Below are positions 1-7,162 of a stretch of 9,529 nt of DNA, piece by piece. The notes under the pieces are model-generated. The model saw nothing but the letters and a program-made list of their open reading frames with translations, made no database searches and was not told the DNA's origin. This DNA is from Flavobacteriaceae bacterium (lineage in GTDB: Bacteria > Bacteroidota > Bacteroidia > Flavobacteriales > Flavobacteriaceae), in the NCBI GenBank assembly GCA_013042255.1, contig JABDQK010000293.1, positions 1 through 9,529 on the forward strand. Reading direction: 5' to 3'. Numbering within the stretch: position 1 is the first letter of the stretch; each line of letters starts with the position of its first letter. Made by a program: the position numbers and the translations under genes.

Positions 1-757
1 GGACGACGAACTTTTTGAACAGTGCCGTGAAGAACTCGATAGGGTAAACAAACTCCTGTTCCCCGTTTTTAAAAAGCAAGCTTTTACATTACACCCAAAT
101 ACTTTCGGTTTTCAGAAAGTGAAATCAGATTTTATCAGCAACCCTTTAGAAGGACAGATCGATACAGGAAGTATGATGGATGCCTTGCTGGCAAAAGTAC
201 AAGCCTCAGGGATTAAAATATTTAATGCCATGGAGGTATCCGGTTTTGAAGAGGATGATACCGGAATAAGCGTATTTACAGATAATCTGGAGTTCAGGAC
301 AGAGAAATTATTAATAGCAACCAACGGATTTGCCGGAAATTGGGTAGATGTTGACCTGGCTCCTGCCAGGGCGCAGGTCCTGATTACTAAACCGATACCC
401 GAACTTCAAATACAGGGTACTTTTCATCTCGATAAAGGATTTTATTATTTCAGGAACGTAGAAGATAGAATCCTTTTCGGCGGAGGGCGTAATCTTAATA
501 TTAAAGGGGAAGAAACACAGGAATTAGGAATTACAGATCAGATACAGATGGAACTTGAACGCCTTTTGCACGATGTGATTCTCCCCGGTACTTCTTTCGA
601 AATCGAACGGCGCTGGAGCGGAATTATGGGGGTTGGTTCCCGGAAAAGGCCCATTTTAAAAAGATTATCGGAACGCATTGCCTGCGGGGTTCGCCTCGGA
701 GGGATGGGAATCGCCATCGGGAGTAGTGTAGGCCGGGATCTGGCCAGACTTGCATAG
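1..757 (+). CDS. FAD-dependent oxidoreductase, DAO family (5'-truncated by window edge)
   Basis: The reading frame is open from base 2 to the TAG at 755-757, giving 251 visible residues; the N-terminus, which would carry the GxGxxG dinucleotide-binding motif, lies outside the window. What remains looks like the second half of a glycine oxidase/D-amino-acid-oxidase-like flavoprotein. There is a substrate-region segment (NPLEGQIDTGSMMDALL), then LLIATNGFAGNW, the strand and turn that precede the second FAD contact in this family. A beta-rich substrate domain follows (FYYFRNVEDRILFGGGRN, then RRWSGIMG), and last the C-terminal FAD-binding loop GVRLGGMGIAIGSSVGRDLA. Such enzymes oxidise an amine or hydroxy-acid carbon using FAD; the substrate cannot be told. 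A GTG at 119 is internal to the continuous frame and is not taken as the start. The GntP transporter lies 92 bases downstream on the same strand, so co-transcription and a shared substrate are possible but unproven. Confidence 0.85.
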   Translation, partial: DDELFEQCREELDRVNKLLFPVFKKQAFTLHPNTFGFQKVKSDFISNPLEGQIDTGSMMDALLAKVQASGIKIFNAMEVSGFEEDDTGISVFTDNLEFRTEKLLIATNGFAGNWVDVDLAPARAQVLITKPIPELQIQGTFHLDKGFYYFRNVEDRILFGGGRNLNIKGEETQELGITDQIQMELERLLHDVILPGTSFEIERRWSGIMGVGSRKRPILKRLSERIACGVRLGGMGIAIGSSVGRDLARLA

Positions 758-770
758 CCATCTCAGTTCT

Positions 771-825
771 GCCGGAGTTTCTTCAGATCAGTATCTGAGG
801 AAATGTGTATTTTAGTTGAACCGGC
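771..825 (+). other. Stem-loop structure between the oxidoreductase and gntP
   Basis: An inner hairpin has arms at 778-788 and 793-803: eleven pairs, one of them G-T, closed by the tetraloop CAGT. It is enclosed by an outer pairing of GCCGG (771-775) with CCGGC (821-825). There is no clean T-tract after the inner stem, only TGTGTATTTT, so it is not a canonical intrinsic terminator. It may protect the 3' end of the oxidoreductase transcript or belong to the gntP leader. The pairing is read directly from the sequence; any role is inference. Confidence 0.5.
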
Positions 826-839
826 TCTTTCAAAAATCC

Positions 840-844
840 GGAGG
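840..844 (+). promoter_or_regulatory. Shine-Dalgarno site GGAGG that sets the gntP start
   Basis: GGAGG lies five bases before the ATG at 850, a normal spacing. It overlaps the alternative in-frame GTG at 844, which therefore could not use it. This favours the ATG. A strong Shine-Dalgarno is uncommon in Bacteroidetes, where most leaders are A-rich without one. Confidence 0.55.
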
Positions 845-849
845 TGAGA

Positions 850-2184
850 ATGGAAATACTATATTTGATCGTAGCGGTACTTTTTATTGTTCTTTTAACT
901 ACCCGACTTAAAGTACATCCTTTTCTCGCGCTTCTGATCATTTCCATCGCCTATGGACTTTTCGCCGGGATGCCTTTATTGGAGATTACTCTTGCCATTA
1001 ATGAAGGTTTCGGAGGTACCCTGGGAAAAATCGGATTGATCATTGTTTTAGGGGTTATCATTGGGGCCTTTCTTGAAAATACGGGGGGAGCCCAGACCAT
1101 TGCCATGAAGGTTCTTGCTCTTATCGGTAAAAAGCGTATCCCTTTAGCCATGGGAGCAATAGGATATATAGTCTCTATTCCTGTATTTGCAGATAGTGGC
1201 TTTATGCTTTTGCATCCTCTTAACAAGGGACTTAGTAAAAAGGCGGGAATATCCCTGGCAGGAGCCGCGATCGCTCTTGGGCTTGGCCTGATGGCCTCAC
1301 ATACCATGGTTCCCCCGACTCCGGGACCTATAGCCGCAGCTGGGATTTTACAGGCTAATCTGGGACTGGTCATTGCCTTTGGTATTCCTGTTAGCCTGAT
1401 AGCCCTGGCCGCAGGTATTTTATTTGCCTCAAAATACGCCTCTCGTACATATATAGATCCTGAGAAGGGCGATACTTCAGCTGCGGAGATGAAAACTGAG
1501 ACTGCCGAGGCTCCGGGGATTATGAGATCTTCCCTCCCTATCCTGATCCCGATTTTTCTCATCGTGCTTAAGTCGGTTTTGGGAGTACAGGCAAAAGGTG
1601 AAACGTCTCGAATCTATGAGGTAATCAATTTTGTTGGGGAGCCGGTTATCGCGTTGTTGATAGGTGTGTTTTTATGTCTTCTGTTGCCAAAGAGACTCAA
1701 TAAGGATATGCTCTCCTCCACGGGCTGGGTAGGAAAGGCGATCAAAGATGCAGCTTCAATCCTCCTGATCACAGGTGCCGGCGGGATATTTGGTACAGTA
1801 CTTCAGATGTCTGGGATTGCCGATCTCCTCGGAAATGCACTTCAGGATCTTAATATCGGGATCTTCCTTCCCTTTATTCTAGCTGCGGCACTAAAAACTG
1901 CGCAGGGATCATCAACCGTAGCCCTGGTTACCACAGCTTCAATTATCGCCCCCATGATGCCCTCTCTTGGATACGATTCAGAAATTCAAAAAGCCCTGGT
2001 AGTTGTGGCTATTGGTTCGGGATCCGCCATGGTTTCACATGCAAATGACAGTTTTTTCTGGGTGGTCACCCAGATGAGTGGAATGAATGTAAAAACGGGA
2101 TATCGATTATTTGGATTGGGGACTTCAGTACTTGGAATTACGGGGGCAATTGCGGTTTTTATTATCTCTCTCCTGTTTACTTAA
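850..2184 (+). CDS. GntP-family gluconate/sugar-acid:H+ symporter
   Basis: A 444-residue, very hydrophobic inner-membrane protein of about a dozen or more membrane segments, the normal length for the GntP family (gluconate permeases, DsdX-type D-serine permeases and relatives). Recognisable family stretches are GFGGTLGKIGLIIVLGVIIG with ENTGGAQ, then GAIGYIVSIPVFADSGF, SHTMVPPTPGPIAAAGIL, the KTAQGSSTVALVTTASI segment, and a C-terminal SHANDSFFWVVTQMSG. One charged loop (about residues 195-225, with DPEKGDTSAAEMKTE) splits the two halves and is probably cytoplasmic. The protein should import a sugar acid or similar carboxylate with protons; gluconate, glycerate, fructuronate and D-serine all remain possible. 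The start is ATG 850, chosen over the in-frame GTG 844 because of the GGAGG just upstream. It is preceded by a flavin oxidoreductase gene and ends in a shared stop palindrome with the convergent ABC ATPase. Confidence 0.93.
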   Translation: MEILYLIVAVLFIVLLTTRLKVHPFLALLIISIAYGLFAGMPLLEITLAINEGFGGTLGKIGLIIVLGVIIGAFLENTGGAQTIAMKVLALIGKKRIPLAMGAIGYIVSIPVFADSGFMLLHPLNKGLSKKAGISLAGAAIALGLGLMASHTMVPPTPGPIAAAGILQANLGLVIAFGIPVSLIALAAGILFASKYASRTYIDPEKGDTSAAEMKTETAEAPGIMRSSLPILIPIFLIVLKSVLGVQAKGETSRIYEVINFVGEPVIALLIGVFLCLLLPKRLNKDMLSSTGWVGKAIKDAASILLITGAGGIFGTVLQMSGIADLLGNALQDLNIGIFLPFILAAALKTAQGSSTVALVTTASIIAPMMPSLGYDSEIQKALVVVAIGSGSAMVSHANDSFFWVVTQMSGMNVKTGYRLFGLGTSVLGITGAIAVFIISLLFT

Positions 2185-3161
2185 TTTATTTCCCGGAGTC
2201 GTTTATTGATTGTTTCAATAGATACATTGAGATAGACTTTTGAGTTTATCTTCAGTACTTTTTCGGAGTGAAAAAACACCTTTCCATCTTCCGATTCCCC
2301 TTCTACTAAAAAATAGCCTCTCATGGGGTAAACCTTTTTAACCTGGGTTGCGAGGCCGGAGGACTTTGCAACTTTAAATTCGTGAGCGTAGACTATAATG
2401 TTTCTCTTGGTATCGGCGTAAGATTTCAACACAGTGATGGGTAGTACATTGGCTTCTCCGAACAGGCTGGCAACGTAGAAATTCCTGGGAGATTCATATA
2501 CCTTGATAGTCTCACCATCTACCAGTAATTCTTTGTCTTTAAGTACCAGGGTGCGATCTGCAAAAGGTAAAACATCGAGATGGTCATGAGTTGCGGTAAG
2601 ACAGCTGATATTTTCTTCTTTGAGATATTGGAAGAGATTGCGTCTCAGACTGCTTTTCCTGAAATTATCAATATGGCTGAACGGTTCATCGAGCAATAGA
2701 AGATCGGGCTTTTGTGCCAAAACCCTTGCCAAAGCAACTCTTTGCTGTTGTCCGCCACTGAGATTCTTAACTTTAACATTGGCTTCGGAGGTCATTTCTA
2801 TCATCTCAAGAAGTTCTTCCGTTCTTTGCTTTAATTGTTCCGGGTAAAATACAGAGAGAAATTGGCTGATATTCTCTGCCACGGAAGTAAACGGCATCAG
2901 ATCGAAATCCTGAGAGAGGTATTTCATATAAGACTCTCCGGGAACCAACTTGTACAAGGGCCCTTTTACCTGCTCATCCCTCCATAGGATTTCTCCTTCA
3001 CCCGGAGTAAGCAAGCCGTAAATAAGTTTTAAAAGGGTGCTTTTTCCACAACCGCTTTCTCCCATAACCGCCACGTGTTCCCCTTGTGCTATATCAAAGG
3101 AAAGGCCTTCGAGCACATTGGTTTTGTTATAGGCGAATGAGAGATTTTTTACTTGCAGCAT
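2181..3161 (-). CDS. ABC transporter ATP-binding protein (orphan, Fe3+/polyamine-type)
   Basis: A 326-residue cytoplasmic ATPase with every ABC motif intact. These are a candidate A-loop tyrosine near residue 11, Walker A GESGCGKST (34-42), Q-loop Gln84, signature LSGGQ (134-138), Walker B LLLLDE (154-159), a D-loop SHID and the switch His192 in TATHD. After the ATPase core, the segment YESPRNFYVASLFGEANVLP (from about 222) and the beta-rich tail resemble the accessory TOBE-like domain of iron(III), sulfate and polyamine importers. That points to an import ATPase. No permease or binding protein is encoded nearby, so its partners must lie elsewhere. The start ATG at 3161 gives a typical MLQVKNLSFAY beginning. 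The stop TAA overlaps the stop of the convergent gntP gene. Upstream of it, 73 bases away, the peptidase gene ends with an intrinsic terminator, so this gene probably has its own promoter, which I could not identify. Substrate unknown. Confidence 0.92.
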   Translation of the reverse strand: MLQVKNLSFAYNKTNVLEGLSFDIAQGEHVAVMGESGCGKSTLLKLIYGLLTPGEGEILWRDEQVKGPLYKLVPGESYMKYLSQDFDLMPFTSVAENISQFLSVFYPEQLKQRTEELLEMIEMTSEANVKVKNLSGGQQQRVALARVLAQKPDLLLLDEPFSHIDNFRKSSLRRNLFQYLKEENISCLTATHDHLDVLPFADRTLVLKDKELLVDGETIKVYESPRNFYVASLFGEANVLPITVLKSYADTKRNIIVYAHEFKVAKSSGLATQVKKVYPMRGYFLVEGESEDGKVFFHSEKVLKINSKVYLNVSIETINKRLREIN

Positions 3162-3185
3162 AAGCGTAATTTCCGGAACCCCATT

Positions 3186-3214
3186 AAAAAATCCGTCTCC
3201 AAAGAAACGGATTT
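3186..3214 (-). terminator. Rho-independent terminator of the prolyl oligopeptidase gene
   Basis: Read on the minus strand, AAATCCGTTTC pairs with GAGACGGATTT: eight pairs, one mismatch, then two pairs, with the loop TTTG. A run of six T follows, overlapping the end of the stem. It starts 20 bases after the peptidase stop codon and lies before the ABC ATPase gene, so it should separate the two transcripts. Confidence 0.8.
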
Positions 3215-3233
3215 AAGCTGAACCCCGGGAAGA

Positions 3234-5399
3234 TTAGTCCTTAAATTCTTTCAGCACCTTTTGATTGGGTAAGGTATCAAAGCCCATATTATAAAATGTA
3301 AAAGCGAAGATATCTGCATATTGTTCGATCGTCTTGCTGATAGGGGTACCTGCCCCATGGCCAGCATTGGTCTCAATACGAATGAGGGTGGGATTGTTCC
3401 CCGCCTGATTTTCCTGCAAAGTAGCTGCAAATTTAAAACTATGTGCAGGAACAACCCTGTCATCATGGTCGCCCGTCGTGACAAGGGTAGCTGGATATTC
3501 AACTCCTTCTTTTACATTGTGAAGGGGGGAATACCCTTTGAGATATTCAAACATTTCAGGATTATCTTCGGAAGTTCCATAATCATAGGCCCATCCGGCT
3601 CCTGCCGTAAAGGTATGGTAACGCAACATATCGAGAACCCCAACGGCGGGTAGCGCAACCTTCATCAGATCCGGGCGCTGGGTCATAGTAGCACCCACAA
3701 GCAAACCACCATTAGAACCACCTCGTATTGCCAGATAGTCTTTGGAGGTGTATTTGTTGTCAATCAGAAATTCTGCAGCAGCGATAAAGTCGTCAAAAAC
3801 ATTCTGCTTTTGCATTTTCGTTCCTGCATTGTGCCATTTCTTTCCATACTCTCCACCACCTCTTAAATTAGGCACAGCATAAACCCCGCCCTGTTCCATC
3901 CAGATGGCATTCAATACACTAAAAGAAGGGGTAAGGCTAATACTAAACCCTCCATATCCATATAGAATAGTCGGGTTCTTTCCATTTAACTCAGTGCCTT
4001 TTTTGTAAGTAATGATTATAGGGACCTTAGTTCCGTCCTTAGAAGTATAGAACTCCTGTTTCGATTCGTAGTCTGCCGGATTGAAGTCGATTTCAGGCTT
4101 CCAGTAAGTGGTGTATTCACCTGTATCAGGATTAAATTTATAAATGGAACGCGGGGTGTTGTAGTTGGTAAATGAAAAATAGAGCGTTTCCTCTTCTTCC
4201 TTTCCGCCGAATCCTCCTGCACTTCCAATTCCGGGTAAATTTACCTCCCTGATCAATTCTCCCTGGTAGTTGTATTGTAGGATTTTGGAAATGGCATCTA
4301 CCATATATTCAGCAAAAATATACCCACTCCCCGTATTAGCACTTAGCACATTTTCTGTTTCAGGAATAAGATCTTCCCAATTCTCAGGTGCGGGGTTTGA
4401 CGCATCTACCTTCACAACCTTTTCATTGGGAGCATCCCTGTTTGTCTGGATAAAGAGAGTTGTTCCCTCATTGCCTATAATGTAACTATCCGAATCGGTA
4501 TCGTCTAAAACAATTGTAAAGAGTGAGTTAGGATCTGTAAGATCCCTGATAAGCAACTTATTCCCTGAGGTAGTCGTCCTTGGATACACAATGAGATAGC
4601 GTTCATCTTCGGTTGTTGTTGCCGATACATATCTGTGTTTTTCAGGAAGTATTCCACCATAGATCAATTGGTCATCGGCCTGTTCAGTACCAAGGGTATG
4701 GTAGTAAAGCTTGTGCTGATCGGTCTTGGCAGACAATTCGCTCCCTTCAGGTTTGTCATAGCTAGAATAATAGAATCCTTCATTCCCCTTCCAGGCAAGA
4801 CCGCTGAATTTAATATCTGTAAGTGTATCCTCGATGATTTTCATTGACTCTGCTTCCATCACGATAGCTTTCCTCCAATCGCTTCCGCCTTCGGAGATCA
4901 GATAGGCTGCCAATGATCCATCCTTGCTGAAACTTAGTCCGGCCAGAGAGGTTGTACCGTCTTCAGAGAAGGTGTTAGGATCGAGGAAGACTTCTTCTTT
5001 CCCATCGTCTTTCTTACGATAAACAACACTCTGATTTTGAAGGCCATCATTTTTATAGTAATAAGTATAGTTACCTTCCTTAAATGGTGCACTCAACTTC
5101 TCGTAGTTCCACAGTTTTTCCATTCTGTTTTTCAGGTCTTCTCTGAAGGGGATGCTTTCCAGGTAACTGAAGGTAACCTCATTTTGAGATTTCACCCATG
5201 CCTCGGTTTCCGCGCTTCGGTCATCTTCAAGCCAGCGATATGGATCTGGCACTTCAGTATCGAAATAAGTATCTACTGTGTCCACTTTTTGGGTAATCGG
5301 GTAATTCACAAGCAAACGTTCTGAGGTTGATTCATTTTTACAGGCCACAAAGGTAGTAAGAGCGACCAGGACTAAGGCAAATTTCTTCATAAGACTCAT
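3234..5399 (-). CDS. Prolyl oligopeptidase family serine peptidase (S9A), probable lipoprotein
   Basis: A 721-residue protein, close to the usual length of prolyl oligopeptidases, which cleave short peptides after proline. The N-terminus ([20 protein letters not shown]) is a short signal peptide ending in a candidate lipobox, with Cys20 as the lipidation site. The enzyme is therefore probably exported and membrane-anchored. Residues about 40-440 form the beta-propeller gate, starting with the conserved DPYRWLEDD. The alpha/beta-hydrolase domain follows, with YGYGGF (oxyanion-hole region) and NLRGGGEYG. The catalytic triad is complete: Ser562 in GGSNGG, Asp646 in HDDRV and His681 in AGHGAG, almost the same spacing as in porcine prolyl oligopeptidase. 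ATG 5399 is the longest start; the ATG three codons later (5390) gives an equally good signal peptide and cannot be excluded. It lies 83 bases downstream of asd on the same strand with no convincing terminator between, so read-through from asd is possible. A terminator follows the gene. Confidence 0.95.
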   Translation of the reverse strand: MSLMKKFALVLVALTTFVACKNESTSERLLVNYPITQKVDTVDTYFDTEVPDPYRWLEDDRSAETEAWVKSQNEVTFSYLESIPFREDLKNRMEKLWNYEKLSAPFKEGNYTYYYKNDGLQNQSVVYRKKDDGKEEVFLDPNTFSEDGTTSLAGLSFSKDGSLAAYLISEGGSDWRKAIVMEAESMKIIEDTLTDIKFSGLAWKGNEGFYYSSYDKPEGSELSAKTDQHKLYYHTLGTEQADDQLIYGGILPEKHRYVSATTTEDERYLIVYPRTTTSGNKLLIRDLTDPNSLFTIVLDDTDSDSYIIGNEGTTLFIQTNRDAPNEKVVKVDASNPAPENWEDLIPETENVLSANTGSGYIFAEYMVDAISKILQYNYQGELIREVNLPGIGSAGGFGGKEEEETLYFSFTNYNTPRSIYKFNPDTGEYTTYWKPEIDFNPADYESKQEFYTSKDGTKVPIIITYKKGTELNGKNPTILYGYGGFSISLTPSFSVLNAIWMEQGGVYAVPNLRGGGEYGKKWHNAGTKMQKQNVFDDFIAAAEFLIDNKYTSKDYLAIRGGSNGGLLVGATMTQRPDLMKVALPAVGVLDMLRYHTFTAGAGWAYDYGTSEDNPEMFEYLKGYSPLHNVKEGVEYPATLVTTGDHDDRVVPAHSFKFAATLQENQAGNNPTLIRIETNAGHGAGTPISKTIEQYADIFAFTFYNMGFDTLPNQKVLKEFKD

Positions 5400-5431
5400 T
5401 GATTTATAAGCCTTAAAAATACCTTAATTTC

Positions 5432-5468
5432 TTCTGTTAGAGTAGTCGGAGAGGCCTTTTTAACAGAA
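5432..5468. repeat. Inverted repeat between asd and the peptidase gene
   Basis: TTCTGTTA (5432-5439) and TAACAGAA (5461-5468) are perfect complements across a 21-base loop. The stem is AT-rich and no T-tract follows it on the minus strand, so it is a poor intrinsic terminator. It may be a weak 3' structure for asd or chance. Confidence 0.3.
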
Positions 5469-5482
5469 TTTAAACACCATGA

Positions 5483-6472
5483 TCAGATGAGTTTGTTCCC
5501 GACCAGGTATTCGGCTATCTGAACAGCATTGGTAGCGGCACCTTTCCTTAAATTATCTGCAACGATCCACATATTAAGCGAATTGGACTGCGATTCATCC
5601 CTTCTGATCCGTCCGACGAAAACATCGTCTTTGTCATGCGCGTAAATGGGCATGGGATAGGTATTGGTATCAGGATTGTCCTGCAGAACAACCCCGGGAG
5701 TTTCACTTAGCAATCGCCTTAATTCCTGCAGGTCAAAATCTTGTTCAAAAGTTACGTTTACCGACTCGGAATGGCCGCCTGAAGTAGGGATTCTCACAGC
5801 CGTGGCCGTGATGGCAAAACTGTCATCTCCAAGTATTTTTCTCGGTTCCCGGGCAAGTTTCATTTCCTCCTTGGTGTATCCGTTTTCCAGGAAAACATCA
5901 CAGTGAGGCAGGGCATTTCTATGGATGGGATATGGATAGGCCATTTCAGCCTTAATACCCGCTGCCTCATTCTCCATTTGTTGCACTGCTTTTACGCCGG
6001 TTCCACTAACCGACTGGTAAGTTGATACAACTACTCGTTTCATAGTATATGCCTTGTGTAGCGGTGCCAGAACCAGGACCAGCTGAATAGTGGAGCAATT
6101 AGGGTTGGCAATGATCTTATCATTTTTAGTCAGGATATTGGCATTGATCTCCGGGACCACCAGCTTAATATTCGGATCCATACGCCAGGCAGAGGAATTG
6201 TCTACAACTGTGGTGCCAACGGCTGCAAATTTAGGGGCCCAAATTAAAGAGGTCTCACCACCTGCGGAAAATATAGCGAGATCCGGTTTTTCAGCAAGGG
6301 CCTCTTCAAGGGTAATAACAGTATGAGGCTGACCTTTAAAGGTTAGTGCTTTACCCTTAGACCTTTCGGATGCAACAACCAGTAACTTTGAGATCGGGAA
6401 GTTGCGTTCGGCTAATACTTTTAGCATTACCTCTCCTACCATGCCTGTGGCTCCAACTATTGCTACTTTCAT
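5483..6472 (-). CDS. asd: Aspartate-semialdehyde dehydrogenase
   Basis: This cytoplasmic enzyme reduces aspartyl phosphate to aspartate semialdehyde with NADPH, the branch point to diaminopimelate/lysine, threonine and methionine; diaminopimelate then feeds peptidoglycan. The 329 residues match the family length. Visible are the NADP-binding GATGMVG (7-13), SAGG (69-72), the catalytic Cys126 in NPNCST, substrate-binding Arg227 and the general base His234 in RIPTSGGHSE, and a C-terminal NLRKGAATNAVQIAE. The start ATG at 6472 puts the Rossmann glycine motif at its usual distance from the N-terminus. A Bacteroidetes-type promoter lies 20 to 51 bases upstream, and the mscL terminator lies beyond it, so asd probably starts its own transcript. 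The next gene downstream is the prolyl oligopeptidase. No key residue is missing. Confidence 0.97.
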   Translation of the reverse strand: MKVAIVGATGMVGEVMLKVLAERNFPISKLLVVASERSKGKALTFKGQPHTVITLEEALAEKPDLAIFSAGGETSLIWAPKFAAVGTTVVDNSSAWRMDPNIKLVVPEINANILTKNDKIIANPNCSTIQLVLVLAPLHKAYTMKRVVVSTYQSVSGTGVKAVQQMENEAAGIKAEMAYPYPIHRNALPHCDVFLENGYTKEEMKLAREPRKILGDDSFAITATAVRIPTSGGHSESVNVTFEQDFDLQELRRLLSETPGVVLQDNPDTNTYPMPIYAHDKDDVFVGRIRRDESQSNSLNMWIVADNLRKGAATNAVQIAEYLVGNKLI

Positions 6473-6492
6473 ATGACCAGTTTATAGTGGGC

Positions 6493-6523
6493 CAAAGGTA
6501 CTGGAAAGCGACCTACAGCACAA
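6493..6523 (-). promoter_or_regulatory. Bacteroidetes-type promoter for asd
   Basis: On the minus strand, TTG (6523-6521), a 20-base gap and TACCTTTG (6500-6493) match the Bacteroidetes housekeeping sigma consensus of TTG, 19-21 bases, TAnnTTTG. Transcription would begin around 6488, leaving a leader of about 15 bases before the asd ATG. The position just after the mscL terminator supports it. The start site itself is inferred. Confidence 0.65.
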
Positions 6524-6573
6524 GGCAGCTTTTTTAGTTTTATAAAAATATCACAATTTGTTATGTAGACAAC

Positions 6574-6613
6574 AAAAAAACCCTATGTCTGGCTAGCGTC
6601 GTCAGACATAGGG
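6574..6613 (-). terminator. Strong rho-independent terminator after mscL
   Basis: CCCTATGTCTG (6581-6591) and CAGACATAGGG (6603-6613) form a perfect 11-pair stem with an 11-base loop. On the minus strand the stem is followed by seven T (6580-6574). It starts 58 bases beyond the mscL stop codon and precedes the asd promoter, so it should end transcripts coming from mscL (and alr, if they read through). Confidence 0.9.
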
Positions 6614-6671
6614 ATTAAAATTATGCTAGTAGTATAGCGGGTTTGCTGTAAAAATTACAGCTTTGAATTCT

Positions 6672-7076
6672 TTACTGCTTTTTCAGAAGATCTCTGATTT
6701 CAGCCAATAAATCTTCCTGGCTAGGCCCTTTTGGGGCTGCAGGTGCAGGCGGTTTTTTGGTTTTGTTATAAGCCTTTATAATCATGAACAGGACAAAGCC
6801 TACAATAATCAGGTTGACAATGGTATTTATCCAGGCTCCGTAGCGAATGGCGTTTTCAGCAATAGCTCCCGGCTCACCAGCTATCCCTGATGCTTCGGTA
6901 AGGACGTACTTCAAATTCGCAAAGTCGACCCCCCCTGTAAATTCACCTACAACGGGCATGATGATGTCTTTTACAAATCCGTTGACTACCTGACTAACTG
7001 CCCCGGCGAGGATAACTGCAACGGCAAACTCAATGACATTGCCTGTCATTATAAAATTCTTGAATTCTTTAAGCAT
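6672..7076 (-). CDS. mscL: Large-conductance mechanosensitive channel MscL
   Basis: An inner-membrane pentameric channel that opens under membrane tension and releases solutes during osmotic downshock. The 134 residues compare with 136 in E. coli. The N-terminal amphipathic helix MLKEFKNFIMTGN is followed by TM1 (about 14-43, ending in DIIMPVVG), an extracytoplasmic loop with GGVDFANLKYVL, and TM2 (about 80-101). A proline/alanine linker (PPAPAAP) and the conserved cytoplasmic helix LLAEIRDLLKKQ end the protein. The pore-lining stretch is VIEFAVAVILAGAV, where E. coli has VVDLAVGVIIGAAF, so the residue at the narrowest ring is Phe rather than Leu. It lies 86 bases after alr on the same strand, with no terminator between, so the two may share a transcript. 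A strong terminator follows it. Confidence 0.97.
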   Translation of the reverse strand: MLKEFKNFIMTGNVIEFAVAVILAGAVSQVVNGFVKDIIMPVVGEFTGGVDFANLKYVLTEASGIAGEPGAIAENAIRYGAWINTIVNLIIVGFVLFMIIKAYNKTKKPPAPAAPKGPSQEDLLAEIRDLLKKQ

Positions 7077-7162
7077 GGTTCGTGTTTTATTTAGTTAATA
7101 TAACTTGAGTAACGCTGACTTTCTTTAATTATTATATTCTTTGTACTAATTTATCAACAAAA

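Noticed and set aside
119..121. GTG as a possible start for the oxidoreductase
   Set aside because: The frame is open from base 2 with protein-like sequence before the GTG, and starting here would drop the FAD-binding N-terminus.
951..1562. Long open frame on the minus strand inside gntP
   Set aside because: It lies fully antisense to a clear membrane transporter, its translation has no recognisable motif, and it is rich in Ile, Ala, Pro and Arg as expected of the reverse frame of a hydrophobic protein.
2204..2220. TATTGA/TCAATA hairpin just inside the ABC ATPase 3' end
   Set aside because: Six AT-rich pairs within coding sequence and no T-tract in either direction; too weak to call a bidirectional terminator.
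3251..3653. Open frames on both strands overlapping the peptidase C-terminus
   Set aside because: The catalytic Ser, Asp and His codons of the peptidase run through this region in one continuous frame; the other frames show no family features.
7093..7105. Short palindrome AGTTAATATAACT between alr and mscL
   Set aside because: Only five AT-rich pairs with a three-base loop and no T-tract; not supported as a terminator or operator.
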